Shown: piece after piece, positions 1-10,567 of the stretch
Position numbering within the stretch: the first letter of the stretch is position 1
How the letters are laid out: each line of letters begins with the position of its first letter
NCBI GenBank assembly: GCA_003024175.1
Contig: MDYQ01000290.1
Location: 1 to 30,832, forward strand
DNA from: Planoprotostelium fungivorum
Taxonomy: Eukaryota > Evosea > Variosea > Cavosteliida > Cavosteliaceae
Direction of reading: 5' to 3'
Length of the DNA stretch: 30,832 bases
Position numbers and translations under genes: made by a program
The notes under the pieces: generated by a model
The model's input: only the letters and a program-made list of their open reading frames with translations
What the model was told of the DNA's origin: nothing
Database searches by the model: none

Positions 1-289
1 TGCGCTGATTCCAACGGTATATGTCACGGTTCACAAAAACGATGCATATGGTGCGTGCGCTATTTTGATTTAATGCACGGAGGCCTTTATCTCTGATGGT
101 AATGGTTGGACGGTGGTTTAGTAACCATTTCTACGTAGGTCTTACGTACCTCTACGCGTGGGAACTGAGAAAACAGACCTGGTGCCCTCCCTAAATGAGA
201 TAAGACCCCGCGTGCGTTAAATCAAAATAGCGCACGCACCATATGCATCGTTTTTGTGAACCGTGACATATACCGTTGGAATCAGCGCA
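1..289. repeat. Palindromic unit with about 74-bp inverted arms
   Basis: The left arm begins TGCGCTGATTCCAAC and the right arm ends GTTGGAATCAGCGCA. The arms are nearly perfect reverse complements flanking about 140 bp of unique sequence. A second version of the left arm and the unique core lies at about 878-1113, but there the right arm is replaced by unrelated sequence. That suggests a later insertion or a rearrangement. Confidence 0.8.
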
Positions 290-422
290 GTTTGCTGAGT
301 CAGAAACAGGTCAGAAAACTAGTGGTCATGCCACGTGCGTTATTTGGAAATAGCGCACGCAAGGCCATATTTCATTTAGGGAAGGTGTCAGGTCATTGAT
401 GACAGTNTGACCTCTGATCTCA

Positions 423-587
423 ATGCAGATCTATCACTGGGACCAAGACAAAGAGACAGGTGAGTCTGATGTCACTGATGTGGTGATTATGAGGTGGGTA
501 GGAATTGGAATGGGTGAAGATGAAGAATTCATTGATATGGATACAGACAGCACAGTTTGGAAGACTGATACATGTATGAAACTATAA
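423..587 (+). CDS. Small ORF inside the foldback element, 54 codons, unidentified
   Basis: An ATG at 423 opens 54 codons ending in TAA at 585-587. The peptide is acidic, with a GEDEEFID stretch and a TDSTVWKTD tail. The stop codon overlaps a polyadenylation-type AATAAA (584-589). The ORF lies in the unique centre between the inverted arms, so it could be a remnant of an element-encoded gene or a host fragment captured by the element. It shows no recognisable domain and is too short to classify. It could also be chance, because a GTGAGT splice-donor-like sequence sits inside it. Confidence 0.25.
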   Translation: MQIYHWDQDKETGESDVTDVVIMRWVGIGMGEDEEFIDMDTDSTVWKTDTCMKL

Positions 588-1439
588 TAAACATTGAAGA
601 TGAGATTGTGCTTCTATACTGTTGCTATATTATTGCCTAACTCTCTGCACTTTCATTTCATTGTGTATTGTGGCACTTTGTTGATAAATGTACTTCACAT
701 AGACCTTTGTACAAAGACAGATGAAGGATGACATCAGAGTAATGATAAAGCAGAAAGCAACAAAAAACCTAACATAGAAAGCATACACACTGATGATAAA
801 AGCATACTTTGGGAAACAATCCATAAGCAAGGAACCTTTATGACCATTTTCTGACCTGTTTCTGACTCAGCAAACTGCGCTGATTCCAACTATATATGTC
901 ACGGTTCACAAAAACAATGCATATGGTGCGTGCGCTATTTTGATTTAACGCATGGAGGCCTTTATCTCTGATGGTAATGGTTGGACGGTGGTTTAGTAAC
1001 CATTTCTACGTAGGTCTTAGGTACCTCTACACGTGGGAACTGAGAAAACAGACCTGGCACCCTCCCTAAATGAGATAAGACCCCGCGTGCGTTAAATCAA
1101 AATAGCGCACGCATGGTATATTTTACACTTTTCTCTGCTATGTTAGTCCGGACGAAAAAACTGAATACACCACCGTGTAGCCCATGTGATTCTACACCTG
1201 GGTAAACTGTCATCAATGACTTGACACCCTCCCTAAATGAAATATGGCCTCGCGTGCGCTATTTCCAAATAACGCACGTGGCATGACCACTAGTTTTCTG
1301 ACCTGTTTCTGACTCAGCAAACTGCGCTGATTCCAACAGTTTATGTTCTCATATATCATTTTTTGGCAGTATCTTACAGATCTTGTTTCCAATTGTGATG
1401 AGAGCTCTTTAGGTTGTTTGGCCGGTTGTTGCAATGTTG

Positions 1440-2370
1440 GTGTATTGGCATGATGTATTCATCTATACTAATACAGTTTGTTCATTTGGAATCTCCTTGA
1501 GTAGAAGGACCTGAGGAAGACTGCCTTGCATGTTAAGGTTAACATGTCCCAATCCAAGCTTTGTTATCTCTGTCATATTTCCTATACTTTTAGGGAGTGT
1601 CATCCAATTCAGAATTCATCAAATACATTTCATGGTATCATTCTGTAAGTCTTGGACCATCAGCTGCCTGTGCCAACTTGTGATACCCTGCAGTTAAACG
1701 CTTCAACAAATAATACATTCAACTTTTCCTTTATGTTCTCTTCTTTGTGCCAAGTTGATCATAGATCACCATCCCACAATGTGATTCCAGCAACATCAGA
1801 CTCACTTTTCCCTTTTGTCTCAGTTCTAATAATGTATGTAGTGTTTGAGTTAACTAACCATTGATCTGCATTGATATCAGAGGTGATTTTCATCTTGTAG
1901 TCAATGACCATCATCAAACATCAGGTTCACCTCCCTTTTGCATTGGCTCCAGTGACGTAGCGTTTGAATCTTGTTGACTGATTGTGGACCTGCATCAAGA
2001 TTATAGGTCAACTTCATTTCCATTCCTCTCTGATATTACTGTTGGTAATATATTCGTTGGATCCGTTGCAACGATCCGTGGCGTGCTAACCAGAACTCCC
2101 CCAGAGATTAAGAGCCTGGAACGAGATTAAAATCATCTCATTCAGAATCACTCTCACCTTGACGCATACACAGAGCTTCCTTCTCCTAATCAGTCCTAGA
2201 ATTGTATCAATACAGATGTATACATCTGCATCAATTGAAGATTATGATTTGATTCTTCTTCATGTTTGGACGAGAGGATTCATCTGCAGTGAGTCCAAAT
2301 TGGCAAATCAATCTTTCTTTGTTGCTTGTTTCTTCGTGTTCTCGTTTTGATTTTTCCTCGAGAGCAAAAA
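1440..2370. other. AT-rich intergenic region, no supported gene
   Basis: This stretch of more than 900 bp lies between the inverted-repeat block and the tRNA-like unit. Open frames here are short, hydrophobic and without splice-joined partners. No transposase, rRNA or canonical tRNA was recognised. Confidence 0.5.
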
Positions 2371-2375
2371 AGAAA

Positions 2376-2463
2376 GGCGCTTCGCCCGGCATTGAACCCG
2401 AGAGCGCAAAGGCCAGACACTCAAACAAGAGGCTGGGCTTTACCACTCCGCCATTGGAGCGCC
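2376..2463 (-). tRNA. tRNA-like sequence or degenerate type-II tRNA (Pol III unit)
   Basis: Read on the minus strand, the 88-nt segment starts GGCGCTC and ends AGCGCC, giving a 6-bp acceptor-like stem. An A-box TGGCGGAGTGGTA follows, with a GGC/GCC D-stem. A B-box-like GGGTTCAATGCC sits near the 3' end. Immediately downstream is a T run (TTTCTTTTTT, about 2366-2375) that fits a Pol III terminator. The length suits Ser or Leu type-II tRNAs. I cannot fold a regular anticodon arm, and the T-stem contains a mismatch, so no anticodon is assigned. It may be a tRNA pseudogene, an intron-containing tRNA, or the head of a tRNA-derived SINE. Confidence 0.45.
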
Positions 2464-2654
2464 CAGATTATACGAACCCACAAAGGCCAGAAGGATTGGC
2501 ATTTTCTAAATTTTGGCCCGAAAATTCGCGCAAGCCCCGTCTCGACGAACACCCTCACGCAGAAGAAGTAATCAAAGATGGAAGAACCTTTATTAATTAA
2601 TACCGTAGATCCACCTTCCACGTGTGGGTGAGATGAGCTGGACAAAGGACAAGA

Positions 2655-2664
2655 AGTCACGTGA
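2655..2664. promoter_or_regulatory. GTCACGTGAC palindrome (E-box/CLEAR-like)
   Basis: This perfect 10-bp palindrome lies about 60 bp upstream of the first base homologous to the alpha-2-macroglobulin gene. The same 10-mer occurs at 17440-17449 between two divergent genes. In animals this sequence is bound by bHLH-zip factors of the TFEB/MITF type; binding here is inference. Confidence 0.35.
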
Positions 2665-2726
2665 CCTCCTGTCTCGTTCAGCACAACACACGCACATGTG
2701 GGAACATATCCCACCATCAACTCGGT

Positions 2727-3817
2727 ACCCAGCTGACCTCAACTCCTCTCTACATCATCGGTGGGGAAGAGAACAAGGAGCAGACAGAGCAGAAGATCAA
2801 CAATGCAACGGAAGAGGCGATCAATATCATGGCAGACAAGCCATCTTACCAGGTGACACCTCCACAATGATCTCCAAATTGACAATCATAGGTGGGAGAT
2901 GAAGCAGAGATCTTATTCAAGAACCCTCTCTTTCCATCAAGAGGAGGATATGCCATCGTAACGAGCACGAGAGTGTTTCCAATGGTTCCCATCACTTTCA
3001 CAAAGAACAAGGAGACTGTAAACTTTACCGTGAGTCGAATGAATCAAGGGAGAGAAGGTGTCAGAGGTAGCAAAGTGACACTGATCGTGGGTGAGTGAGA
3101 TGACATCCCACACCATGATGACACTGTCAGTGGATGAGGCCATTCTGTCGATGAGCAATCACAAGATCAGACCCCCTTTCCTTATTCTACACATCGATTC
3201 AGAGATGGACCTGAGTCATCTTCAGCCGAGAGTCCATCATCGCACAGAGAGACATCAAGACACCCAGCAATGAATCCATAGCTTTCCATGTGGCACCTAC
3301 TGCACGTTTTGCCTTTGGTGGACTTCCTGACGGAGCTGCAGATACGAATCCCACGATACAAGTTCGAGACAACTTCAACTCTTTGGCCGCTTGGATCGGT
3401 TCCTCCATCACGGATGACAAGGGTCAAGTCGAGTTGGACATCAAGATGCCCGATACTCTCACCAACTACAGGTGAGCTCATTGTCGATGACTTACACAAG
3501 GATGACAATGATCATAGGATATTCGCTCTGGCATCTGAAGGCAGAGATCGACTTGGAGTGGGAGAGTCAGATTGGAAGTGTTCTCCTCTTATGTGTACCC
3601 AGGTCAATCTCCCTCATGGTCATCATCTATATTGCATCTCTACATATGATGTTCTGCGTGTTTTGTGATGACTGAGAGAAATACAGGAGAGAAGTACGAA
3701 TTTTATGTGAGGGCCACAAATGGAGGAGTGTTCACAGCGCCACCAGCAAAGGTAGAGGAGATGTACAGCCCTGAAGTGTTCGGAAGCAGTGCCAGCGACA
3801 AGTTGGTCATTGAATAG
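2727..3817 (+). pseudogene. Truncated, internally deleted alpha-2-macroglobulin copy
   Basis: This is a close nucleotide-level copy, in opposite orientation, of parts of the alpha-2-macroglobulin gene at 19981-27543. Homology starts at about 2727, matching the parent near 23671. It breaks at about 3057, where 270 bp of parent are missing, runs on to about 3571 (parent 22559), then resumes at about 3669 for the parent's last exon, ending in a matching stop at 3815-3817. About 2.4 kb of parent (roughly 20132-22558) is absent, including the CxEQ thioester segment. Compared with the parent there is a 2-bp deletion near 3170 that shifts the frame. Several exons still read well, for example the segment ending ASDKLVIE. 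No in-frame ATG is visible at the left end. It looks like a recent, decaying duplicate; a short expressed chimera cannot be excluded. Confidence 0.85.
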
Positions 3818-3882
3818 AATACTAATGAATGTACTTTAAGTACGTTGAACTACAACAATGCAATTCTCTTCATTGTACAATC

Positions 3883-6800
3883 TTAATATCCGACGGCGAC
3901 CAACGTGCCGTAACCGATGGAAATGATGAGTCCCCACACCAAAATGGAAGCAGGCACACCGCTCTTGATGAAATCGATGGAAGTGAGGTACCTCCTTCCC
4001 ACTTCGTCCTCCTGCGCGGCAGCGTTGATGTTGGGGAAACCCGAAACAATGAGGCCCATTCCGGCCGAGCAGCACAGGCCACAACCAAAGACCAACAGGT
4101 TCGATCTTCCCATGTCTAATCCGATGGTATAGACAACAGGCAGAATCACCAAGGCAGACACCTGCAGAGGTTCAGATTTGATGTCGATGGGCATCGTTGA
4201 TTCTAAATCGAATTCAAAGGATCACCGTGTGGGAGATGAAAGTGGCAACAACCATGACGAGACCGGTGAGAACGACGTAGACGGCGTAGATGCTCATCTT
4301 ATCCACCGTTCCACTGACATGAGACACGAGGAGGTTCAACAATCCCGAGCTGGCGACAGCTGTAGAGTGTGAGTGACTGCGTGAACCTTCTCTCCTTCAC
4401 CCTTTCCGAGAGCAGCACCACCCATGGCCAGCATGACGACGGTCCACAAGAAACTGTTGAAATCGTCTTTGGATAAGATTCCCGCTCCAAAAAATGCGGC
4501 GAGGGGCAGGATGGCCAAGATGCTCATGTCTCCCACGTACTGCAGTGGAGTCAGGCGTCAAAATGGAGATATCCACTCACGTTTTCGATGGAACTCTCGG
4601 CGCACCACAAGATGATGGTGACAAGGGTGATGATGATGATGAACCAGTGCTTCCAGATGAACTTCTCTTTCATTCCGGCACGAATGGGAACGATCTTGGT
4701 GCCCCAGGGTCTGTACACTCCCTGATCCATTCAACCGATGAAACGAGACGAAACTAAAGTTCACCATGAGAACGGCCCATGTGGCCAAGTTTCCGAGAAT
4801 AACAATGGGAAGTGCTACGGCGAACCATTTGGCCCAAGAAGGTGGAGCATCCTTCATGGAATCGATGGTGATGAGATTCTGAGGAGATGCAATGGGTGAG
4901 GCCATACCACCTGAATCACGTCACACCACATCACGATAAGGATACGCACCCAGATTCGAAGCCAAGGCGATACCCAGAATGAGACAGCTCGAAAAGTGGC
5001 TATCTCGTGGCAGCGTACGCAAGATGGGCTGTCGAGTGTGAATCTCTCTTCCTTCGTCACTTGATTCACCTGAATGAGAGAGAAACAGAGAACGGGGGCG
5101 GCGACGTTAGAGATCCACATGGATAAGAAGGTGGCGACGAACATGTTAGCCAGGAGCACGACACCGGGCCTCGTACCCGCTCGGCTGAGAACTTGGGTGG
5201 CGATGAGCTTGGCGATGTTGTACTTTGATAAAGCAGCTGCGATGGTGAAACCACCGAGTAAGAGCATGATGTAAGTGGAGAACATATCGGCGAACATCTG
5301 ATCGATCCTTCAGCTTCATCTGTCTGAGATGTACAATCACCTGCTTCGTGGCTTCGTGTGCAGTCATTCGAATGAATTGGCCATTTTCTGTTTTGCGGTA
5401 CACGCGGAAGAATACGATGAGAGCGGGGACGATCATGGCTGTAACGAAGAGGGGTATGGCCTTACACCGTCAGTGATTCCATTCGATAGAAAACAAATGT
5501 CACCTCAGAGCACCACATGATGGAGGCAAAGATGAGAATGGAAAGACACAGACGAGGCTCCACGGCCTGACGTCGTTCAACATCAGAAGAGTGTGGAGAG
5601 TGATCTCACATCGATGGGTAAGAAGAGCGCGGATAGTAATAGAATGAGTAGGGCGATGGGAATGACGATGACTTGCTTGTTGATGAATTTCTTCCAGTTG
5701 GAAGAGGTTGATTTATCGACTTCATCGGCAGGCTGAAAGACATCAGATGATGATCATGATGATGTGATGTGATGGTGCCACGATGAGATCGATGATGATG
5801 AGATCACAATGATGATGAGATCACGTTGATGGTTCACTCACTGCTTCGACGTGGAGTGTAGTCTGACGTCTATCTCTGGACACCATGTCTCTCCAGACGG
5901 TGTTCCTCTCGTAGACGACAACATCTTTCAGATAAGAGGACAGCTCTCGGTTGGCCGCTCTCTCGTCCGCGGCGTTGGTCAATCTGGCATAAGCCATCAC
6001 CACTGAGTCGTGGGCCTCTTTGACCTTGTGCACGTTCTCCTTCTGATAAGGTGAAGCTTGCGATGCCACCTGTTAACTTTGTCAATTCAAGAACATAATC
6101 ATCGTGATGATCTTCTGATCATCGCGATCACTGACGTTGTCAAGGTATTCTGTCTTCAGGTTGTTCCCCGTCACTTTATCGTACCTGACGCAGGATGAGT
6201 GATGACATCACGATGATGTCTTACTTCTTCAGAGCCTTTCTGATTCCCTCCCAATTGAGATCGGCGAAGGATCTGATCTCTGACAATTTGACAAAGATGT
6301 CGATCAACCTCTCCTATAGTCTTCTCAGAAAAGATGAAGAAGTTTATAGTTTTACCTTCAGGCTGGCTTTGCTCTTGGCGATCTGTTCGATGTCCACGTC
6401 GTAGATATTTGTGTTCCCGACTGGGGAGAGTCAGTGGTCCATCGACTTCATCATCAGACTCTGTCTCACGTTCGAGATCGACGGACATGGAGGAATGTCT
6501 GGGGTTCTCGTCGTCTACGCCGGATAAGAGGCTTGTCTTCTCATTGACTACGGCCACCTGGCGTGATGTCAGGAGCGATGGACAGATGTAGCCAGTCTAT
6601 GTGATGATGGAAGTTATCATCCTCACGTGAGGCTTCTTGGTCGATCCACGTCGGCGAGCCGGGGCATCATCTCCTTCGAGGTTCATCCTGTGGTACCTGT
6701 CCAGAAATTCGGCCGACTTGAGATCATACCATTTGGTGACCTGATGGTGATGTCAGTCACGGAGGAGGAGGCGATCTTACTTTGGTGAGCTCTTTATCGA

Positions 6801-7144
6801 TCAGAGCCAAGAAGTGGCGATTGGCATCCTGATCTTTTAGAGGGATCGAGATCTGAGGTCGGTGAGAAGGCGGAAGGCTGTAGATGATCTTCCTTCACCT
6901 CTGATTTTCGGTTACCGATCACTGGTGAGTTTAACTGCATCAGAGGTCAGAATCGTGCTGATGATGGTGCTGATGTGACTGCCAATGGGTGTCACCTGTA
7001 GCTTCTCTGCTTCGTAGATGGCCTTCTTCAATAGTCCGTAGCTATCTCTTTTCAATGTGATGTCACGGTGTCGGCGACTCACTCTACGTAGTGATCGACC
7101 CACTCTGGCACACTGTTGAGTTGAAGACTGTGAGAGAACTTCAT
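3883..7144 (-). CDS. SPX-domain low-affinity phosphate transporter (SLC13/DASS, Pho91-like)
   Basis: This is a multi-exon gene of roughly 800 codons. The start at 7144 gives MKFSHSLQLNSVPEWVDHYV, the classic SPX opening, and later exons carry FADLNWEGIRKALKKYD and VYERNTVWRDMV, also typical of SPX transporters. SPX domains bind inositol pyrophosphates and report phosphate status. The C-terminal half is a polytopic DASS/SLC13 ion-transporter domain with many hydrophobic segments, a WISNVAAP motif in the first half and SGFPNINAA near the end, the two pseudo-symmetric substrate motifs of the family. By homology to yeast Pho87/Pho90/Pho91 and plant SPX-SLC13 proteins it moves phosphate across the plasma or vacuolar membrane. 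About fifteen GT-AG introns of 40-110 nt interrupt it. One join, a 49-nt intron near 6424-6472, was inferred to restore frame. It ends 65 bp from the oppositely oriented alpha-2-macroglobulin pseudogene. Confidence 0.93.
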
Positions 7145-7529
7145 GCTGAATGGACGAAGAAAGGAGTGGTAAAATGTGGTAATAGGAGTCCTAGTCCGAT
7201 CCTGCCGGATCGGCTGTATGGTTGTTATCCGGCAGCCTCTCAAAATTTCTTCATCTTCTCACGCAATTGAGACGTGGTCCCGACAGCGACACATGAAAGC
7301 CCGTTCGATCTTTTAGACGATGGAAGAACCTCGAGAATGTGTCGTACCTTCGTAATGCAGCGATGGTCATGTTCGCTGTTTATCTGAGGATGGTGAGATG
7401 ATCAAGATGAGATAAGTGAATTATAGATATTCAACAATTACATCGAATTATAGACATCAATTTATTTCATCAACTCCTCTCTCACGAACCTACATCACGT
7501 CAATCCATCACCCACCATCACGATAATCT
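7145..7529. other. Upstream region of the phosphate transporter gene
   Basis: This non-coding stretch holds the promoter and 5' UTR of the transporter and the 3' flank of INTS10. Its only clear structure is the hairpin at 7202-7235. The INTS10-proximal part is AT-rich, with repeated ATCA-type words. Confidence 0.5.
7202..7235. promoter_or_regulatory. 9-bp inverted repeat upstream of the phosphate transporter
   Basis: CTGCCGGAT at 7202-7210 is perfectly complementary in reverse to ATCCGGCAG at 7227-7235, with a 16-nt spacer. It lies about 60-95 bp upstream of the transporter ATG. It could be a dimeric-factor site or a 5' UTR hairpin. Function is unknown. Confidence 0.45.
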
Positions 7530-10411
7530 TCACCTCGCCAATAGATTTCCCGTGGACATCTCTGGAAGAGACGCCAGCGACACTTGTTCTTCAAACTTTT
7601 CATCCATCGGTCTCTTCTCATCGCTCATCAACTTCATCTTGCCTCCAGACTTCTTATAGAGGTGACACATCTCTTCTAAAATGTCCACGTTCGTAACGTA
7701 TTCAAAGAACTTGTCGAAAGAAAAGTGAGAATGGTCATCAGAAGACAAGAGCTTGTGGAATTGAGGTGAGAAGAAGGGCCAGCCGAATTGATAGAGGACG
7801 ACTTGACCTGGGTCTCTCATCTGTGAATGTCAGATACATGATGTTGTGATGATCGTGTTACACATGATCTGTCGATGATGTGATGGAGGTGAGATGATGG
7901 AAGATCATGAGTGAACAGTTGGCAATGTGATGACGGTGTCGCTGATGATGATGATGTCACGTGTGTCGATGATGTCATGGGAGTGATGAAGGTCACCTGC
8001 GAGTAGCAAGCGGAGAGGTGGTACAGAGATATCGAATAGATGGAAGAATCGTTCAAGGTAGCAAAGAAAGTCGTGTTCCTCGGAAGTTGGTTGATGGTGT
8101 CCAATTTCTTCTTGGCTTCCACTCTGTTCGGAGCTTGCAGGTTGTTCAATATCCTCAATAATCCTTCCTTGGCTGGTTGTAGATGGCCGGTCTGAATCTC
8201 ACAGATGCATTTTTGCATCCTCAACCACTGACCTGGTGTGCTTATCAGCCTCTTTTGTTCATCTACAACGATCTCAGTCCCACCGGTCATCTCTATGGAT
8301 TGCCTGGAGGTAACATCCTTCAGTATGACGCTCTTGTTGTTCTGTGCCTTCTCTTGGTTGTACAACATCTTGTGTAATTCTTCATACTTGTGCAACGCTA
8401 ATCCATATTGACCCTGAGATAGAATGAGAGATGCAGATGCAGATGAAATATAGATCTTTCAAGTAGATTCAATGTAGATCGATCTACAGATGAAACAGAT
8501 GTGAACGTCTGAAGATGAATCGATGGAGATGAACGAACCACGTAGAAAGAGATGTCTGCAGTGACGAGTAACAACCAATCCCAATCGGAAGACTGTGACA
8601 TGACTGCACCCTGCAGTACGTTCTTCACAATCTGAGGCATCTGTTCATCCATGTGTGACACCATCTCCAACAGTCGTATGGCTGTGAGATGTTCAGCGAC
8701 ATCGAAGGATGACACACTCACTCTGCGGTGGTTTCGTTAGCTCTTCCATCTTCCTCTTCTTCCCTCCCTCTTCCCAGTATCGTATGGCTTTTCCTTGGAA
8801 TTTCCGCTGAAAACCAGCGAAGAGAATGGACTTGTAGTAGTCCCAGAGGGAGTGGAAGTAGAGGGACATGCAGGTCAGAGAGGAGACCATCGTCTCAAAT
8901 TCGTTCATTCCTGATGGATGTGAGACATCTACTCTGTCGATGGCTCTCACCTTCCGGTGACTGGAACCTACGAATCGTTCCCGCGAAGGCTTGCGATCTC
9001 GTTTCCATGGAGACGGAGCCAGATTTAGAATTGAGAGCTGTCATCTTTTCAGAGATTGTTCATTCTACATGCTTCTGTCTCTATTCATCGTGCGATGATT
9101 CATCGATGTTGTCTCCAATGTAGAAGAAGAGGAATGACTCACAGCTGATGACTTCAGAGAACTCTGGACGTGACAACTTTCCCGCCCGAATGGTGGAATC
9201 GATGATGTGATACAACATGGTGTAGTTACCCACGGCCACCAAGTGAATGAAGGAGACTAACACGACTCTGTCCAACTCTGGTACTTTCACTCGATGCATC
9301 TTTCCTAATTGGATCTCGCTCTGTTTTCTCGTCACTCTCTCTTCGTTTGGATGTGATTTTTCATTGGATGGATCAGTTTCGTGAGAAGAGAAACTCACCC
9401 CTTGTGTCAATTGATCGAGAGGAATGGTGGATAAGATCTTGGGTAGACAGTAGGTAGCTGTTGTGAGATTGAGATGAGAAGACATCGCACGACGGATTCA
9501 CACCTGCGAATCTTCTGTACTTGTTGAGTGGTTTGTCCTTCAAATTGTATTTCTCTTCACAATGGAGAGCCAAACCGAGACACAGCATCTGTCCTCGATC
9601 GTCATCATTACGATCATCATCGATGTCTTCTCACCAATAATCTCTGCTTGCCTCTGACTTCCGAGTTTTCTTTCGAGTTGCATTTCCAATCGAGGAGCAT
9701 GGAGGCAGCCGAGCAGGCCAGATCGTTTCGATCATGGTTGAGGAGGTAGCCCATCACGTGATAGAGGAGATCAGCGGGACCCTCCAAATGTCCAAACAGT
9801 TTCTCGACCATCTGTTCCATGCATGAGTTTGTGATGTAATTTGTATGGATGATGGAGATGATGGATGGATCGTGATGGAAATACCTGTGGGTCGTCCTTC
9901 TTTGTCGTTGTTGACGTCTTCAATTTTGTTCGAAATGGGAGAGGTGCTTGAGTCAAATGGGGTTCCATCATCTGCACCATACATTCCATGAAGAAGGGAG
10001 GACACTCTCCATCCTGAAACCTATAAAGACATTATAAACATGACGTCCACCACTGGAAGTGTACGAACTCACGATTGACTGAGGATCTCTGCTGCCTGTT
10101 GATAATTTCCTTCTTGGATGGCTAATTTATGGTGTTCAAACTGAATAAATCAGAATCACATCTAGATATGAAATCACATTCTTAAATAATCACCAGAATG
10201 GCTCTATCATTTGGAAATAGACTTCTTCCCAATAACACCTATCCGTTACATCAGAAGACGTGTCGCGATGGACCGTCTCATCCACCTGAATCTTGGCTGC
10301 GGCCTCATTGCCTTTCGCTCTCTCAGTCTCGATGTTCTTTACGATCGTCTCCGCATTCATATCGTGTTCATATCGTTCTACAAAGTCATGTGCAGAAAAC
10401 ATGACGTCCAT
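7530..10411 (-). CDS. INTS10: Integrator complex subunit 10
   Basis: The protein is roughly 700 codons, matching human INTS10 in size. The best match is the C-terminal segment GQVVLYQFGWP followed by FDKFFEYVTNVDILEEM and a GGKMKL tail, which parallels the human INTS10 C-terminus (NFFNYVTNIDMLEEF, GGKIHL). The N-terminus has helical-repeat character, with VLLGRSLFPNDRAILFEHH resembling the early TPR-like region. INTS10 belongs to the arm of the Integrator complex that binds nucleic acid and helps RNA polymerase II attenuation and snRNA processing in the nucleus. The start was placed at the ATG at 10411 because the frame further upstream has only GTG. About a dozen introns of 40-110 nt were joined by phase, including a 46-nt intron near 10229-10274. 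It lies tail-to-head with p23, which ends 156 bp upstream of the INTS10 start. Confidence 0.85.
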
Positions 10412-10567
10412 TTTTAAAAATGATATCGCCAAACGACAAGGACAGCCCACTCACTCATGCAACTTGTGCCATCTGTAGTTAGTCTCTATCAAACAATGCA
10501 GCGTGTGGTAGACTTGTCGCTGTGATGAACAGCACAGAAGTGCTGAGGAAATTTATCGAGCCATACT

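Larger units (their letters stand above)
1..1340. mobile_element. Nested inverted-repeat (foldback/MITE-like) element cluster
   Basis: Bases 1 to about 74 are the reverse complement of about 216-289. The block 1-235 recurs in direct orientation at about 878-1113. Bases 275-408 are the reverse complement of about 1205-1339, so the whole block has long inverted ends around a unique centre of about 410-848. Inside the arms are short self-complementary modules with GCGTGCG and CGCACGC ends around a CTATTT...AAATA core, at about 53-80, 216-238, 343-371, 1086-1113 and 1243-1271. A subterminal phrase CCTCCCTAAATGA recurs beside several of them. This is typical of non-autonomous DNA transposons inserted into one another. 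No transposase is visible. The left end runs off the window, and there is one ambiguous base (n) at about 407. Confidence 0.8.

Noticed and set aside
630-830. Hydrophobic 66-codon minus-strand frame inside the foldback element
   Set aside because: Low-complexity composition, no ATG context or homology cue; likely chance in AT-rich DNA.
2262-2600. Open frame of 112 codons on the plus strand (GASPGIEPES...)
   Set aside because: Most of it is the antisense of the tRNA-like unit; no splice-joined partners or domain.
3829-5300. Several plus-strand frames opposite the phosphate transporter
   Set aside because: They are antisense shadows of exons whose minus-strand reading gives clear SLC13 motifs.
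10412-10470. Extension of INTS10 to an upstream ATG (ATGGCACAAGTTGCA)
   Set aside because: No acceptor AG lies between the possible donor and the coding frame, so the ATG at 10411 was preferred.
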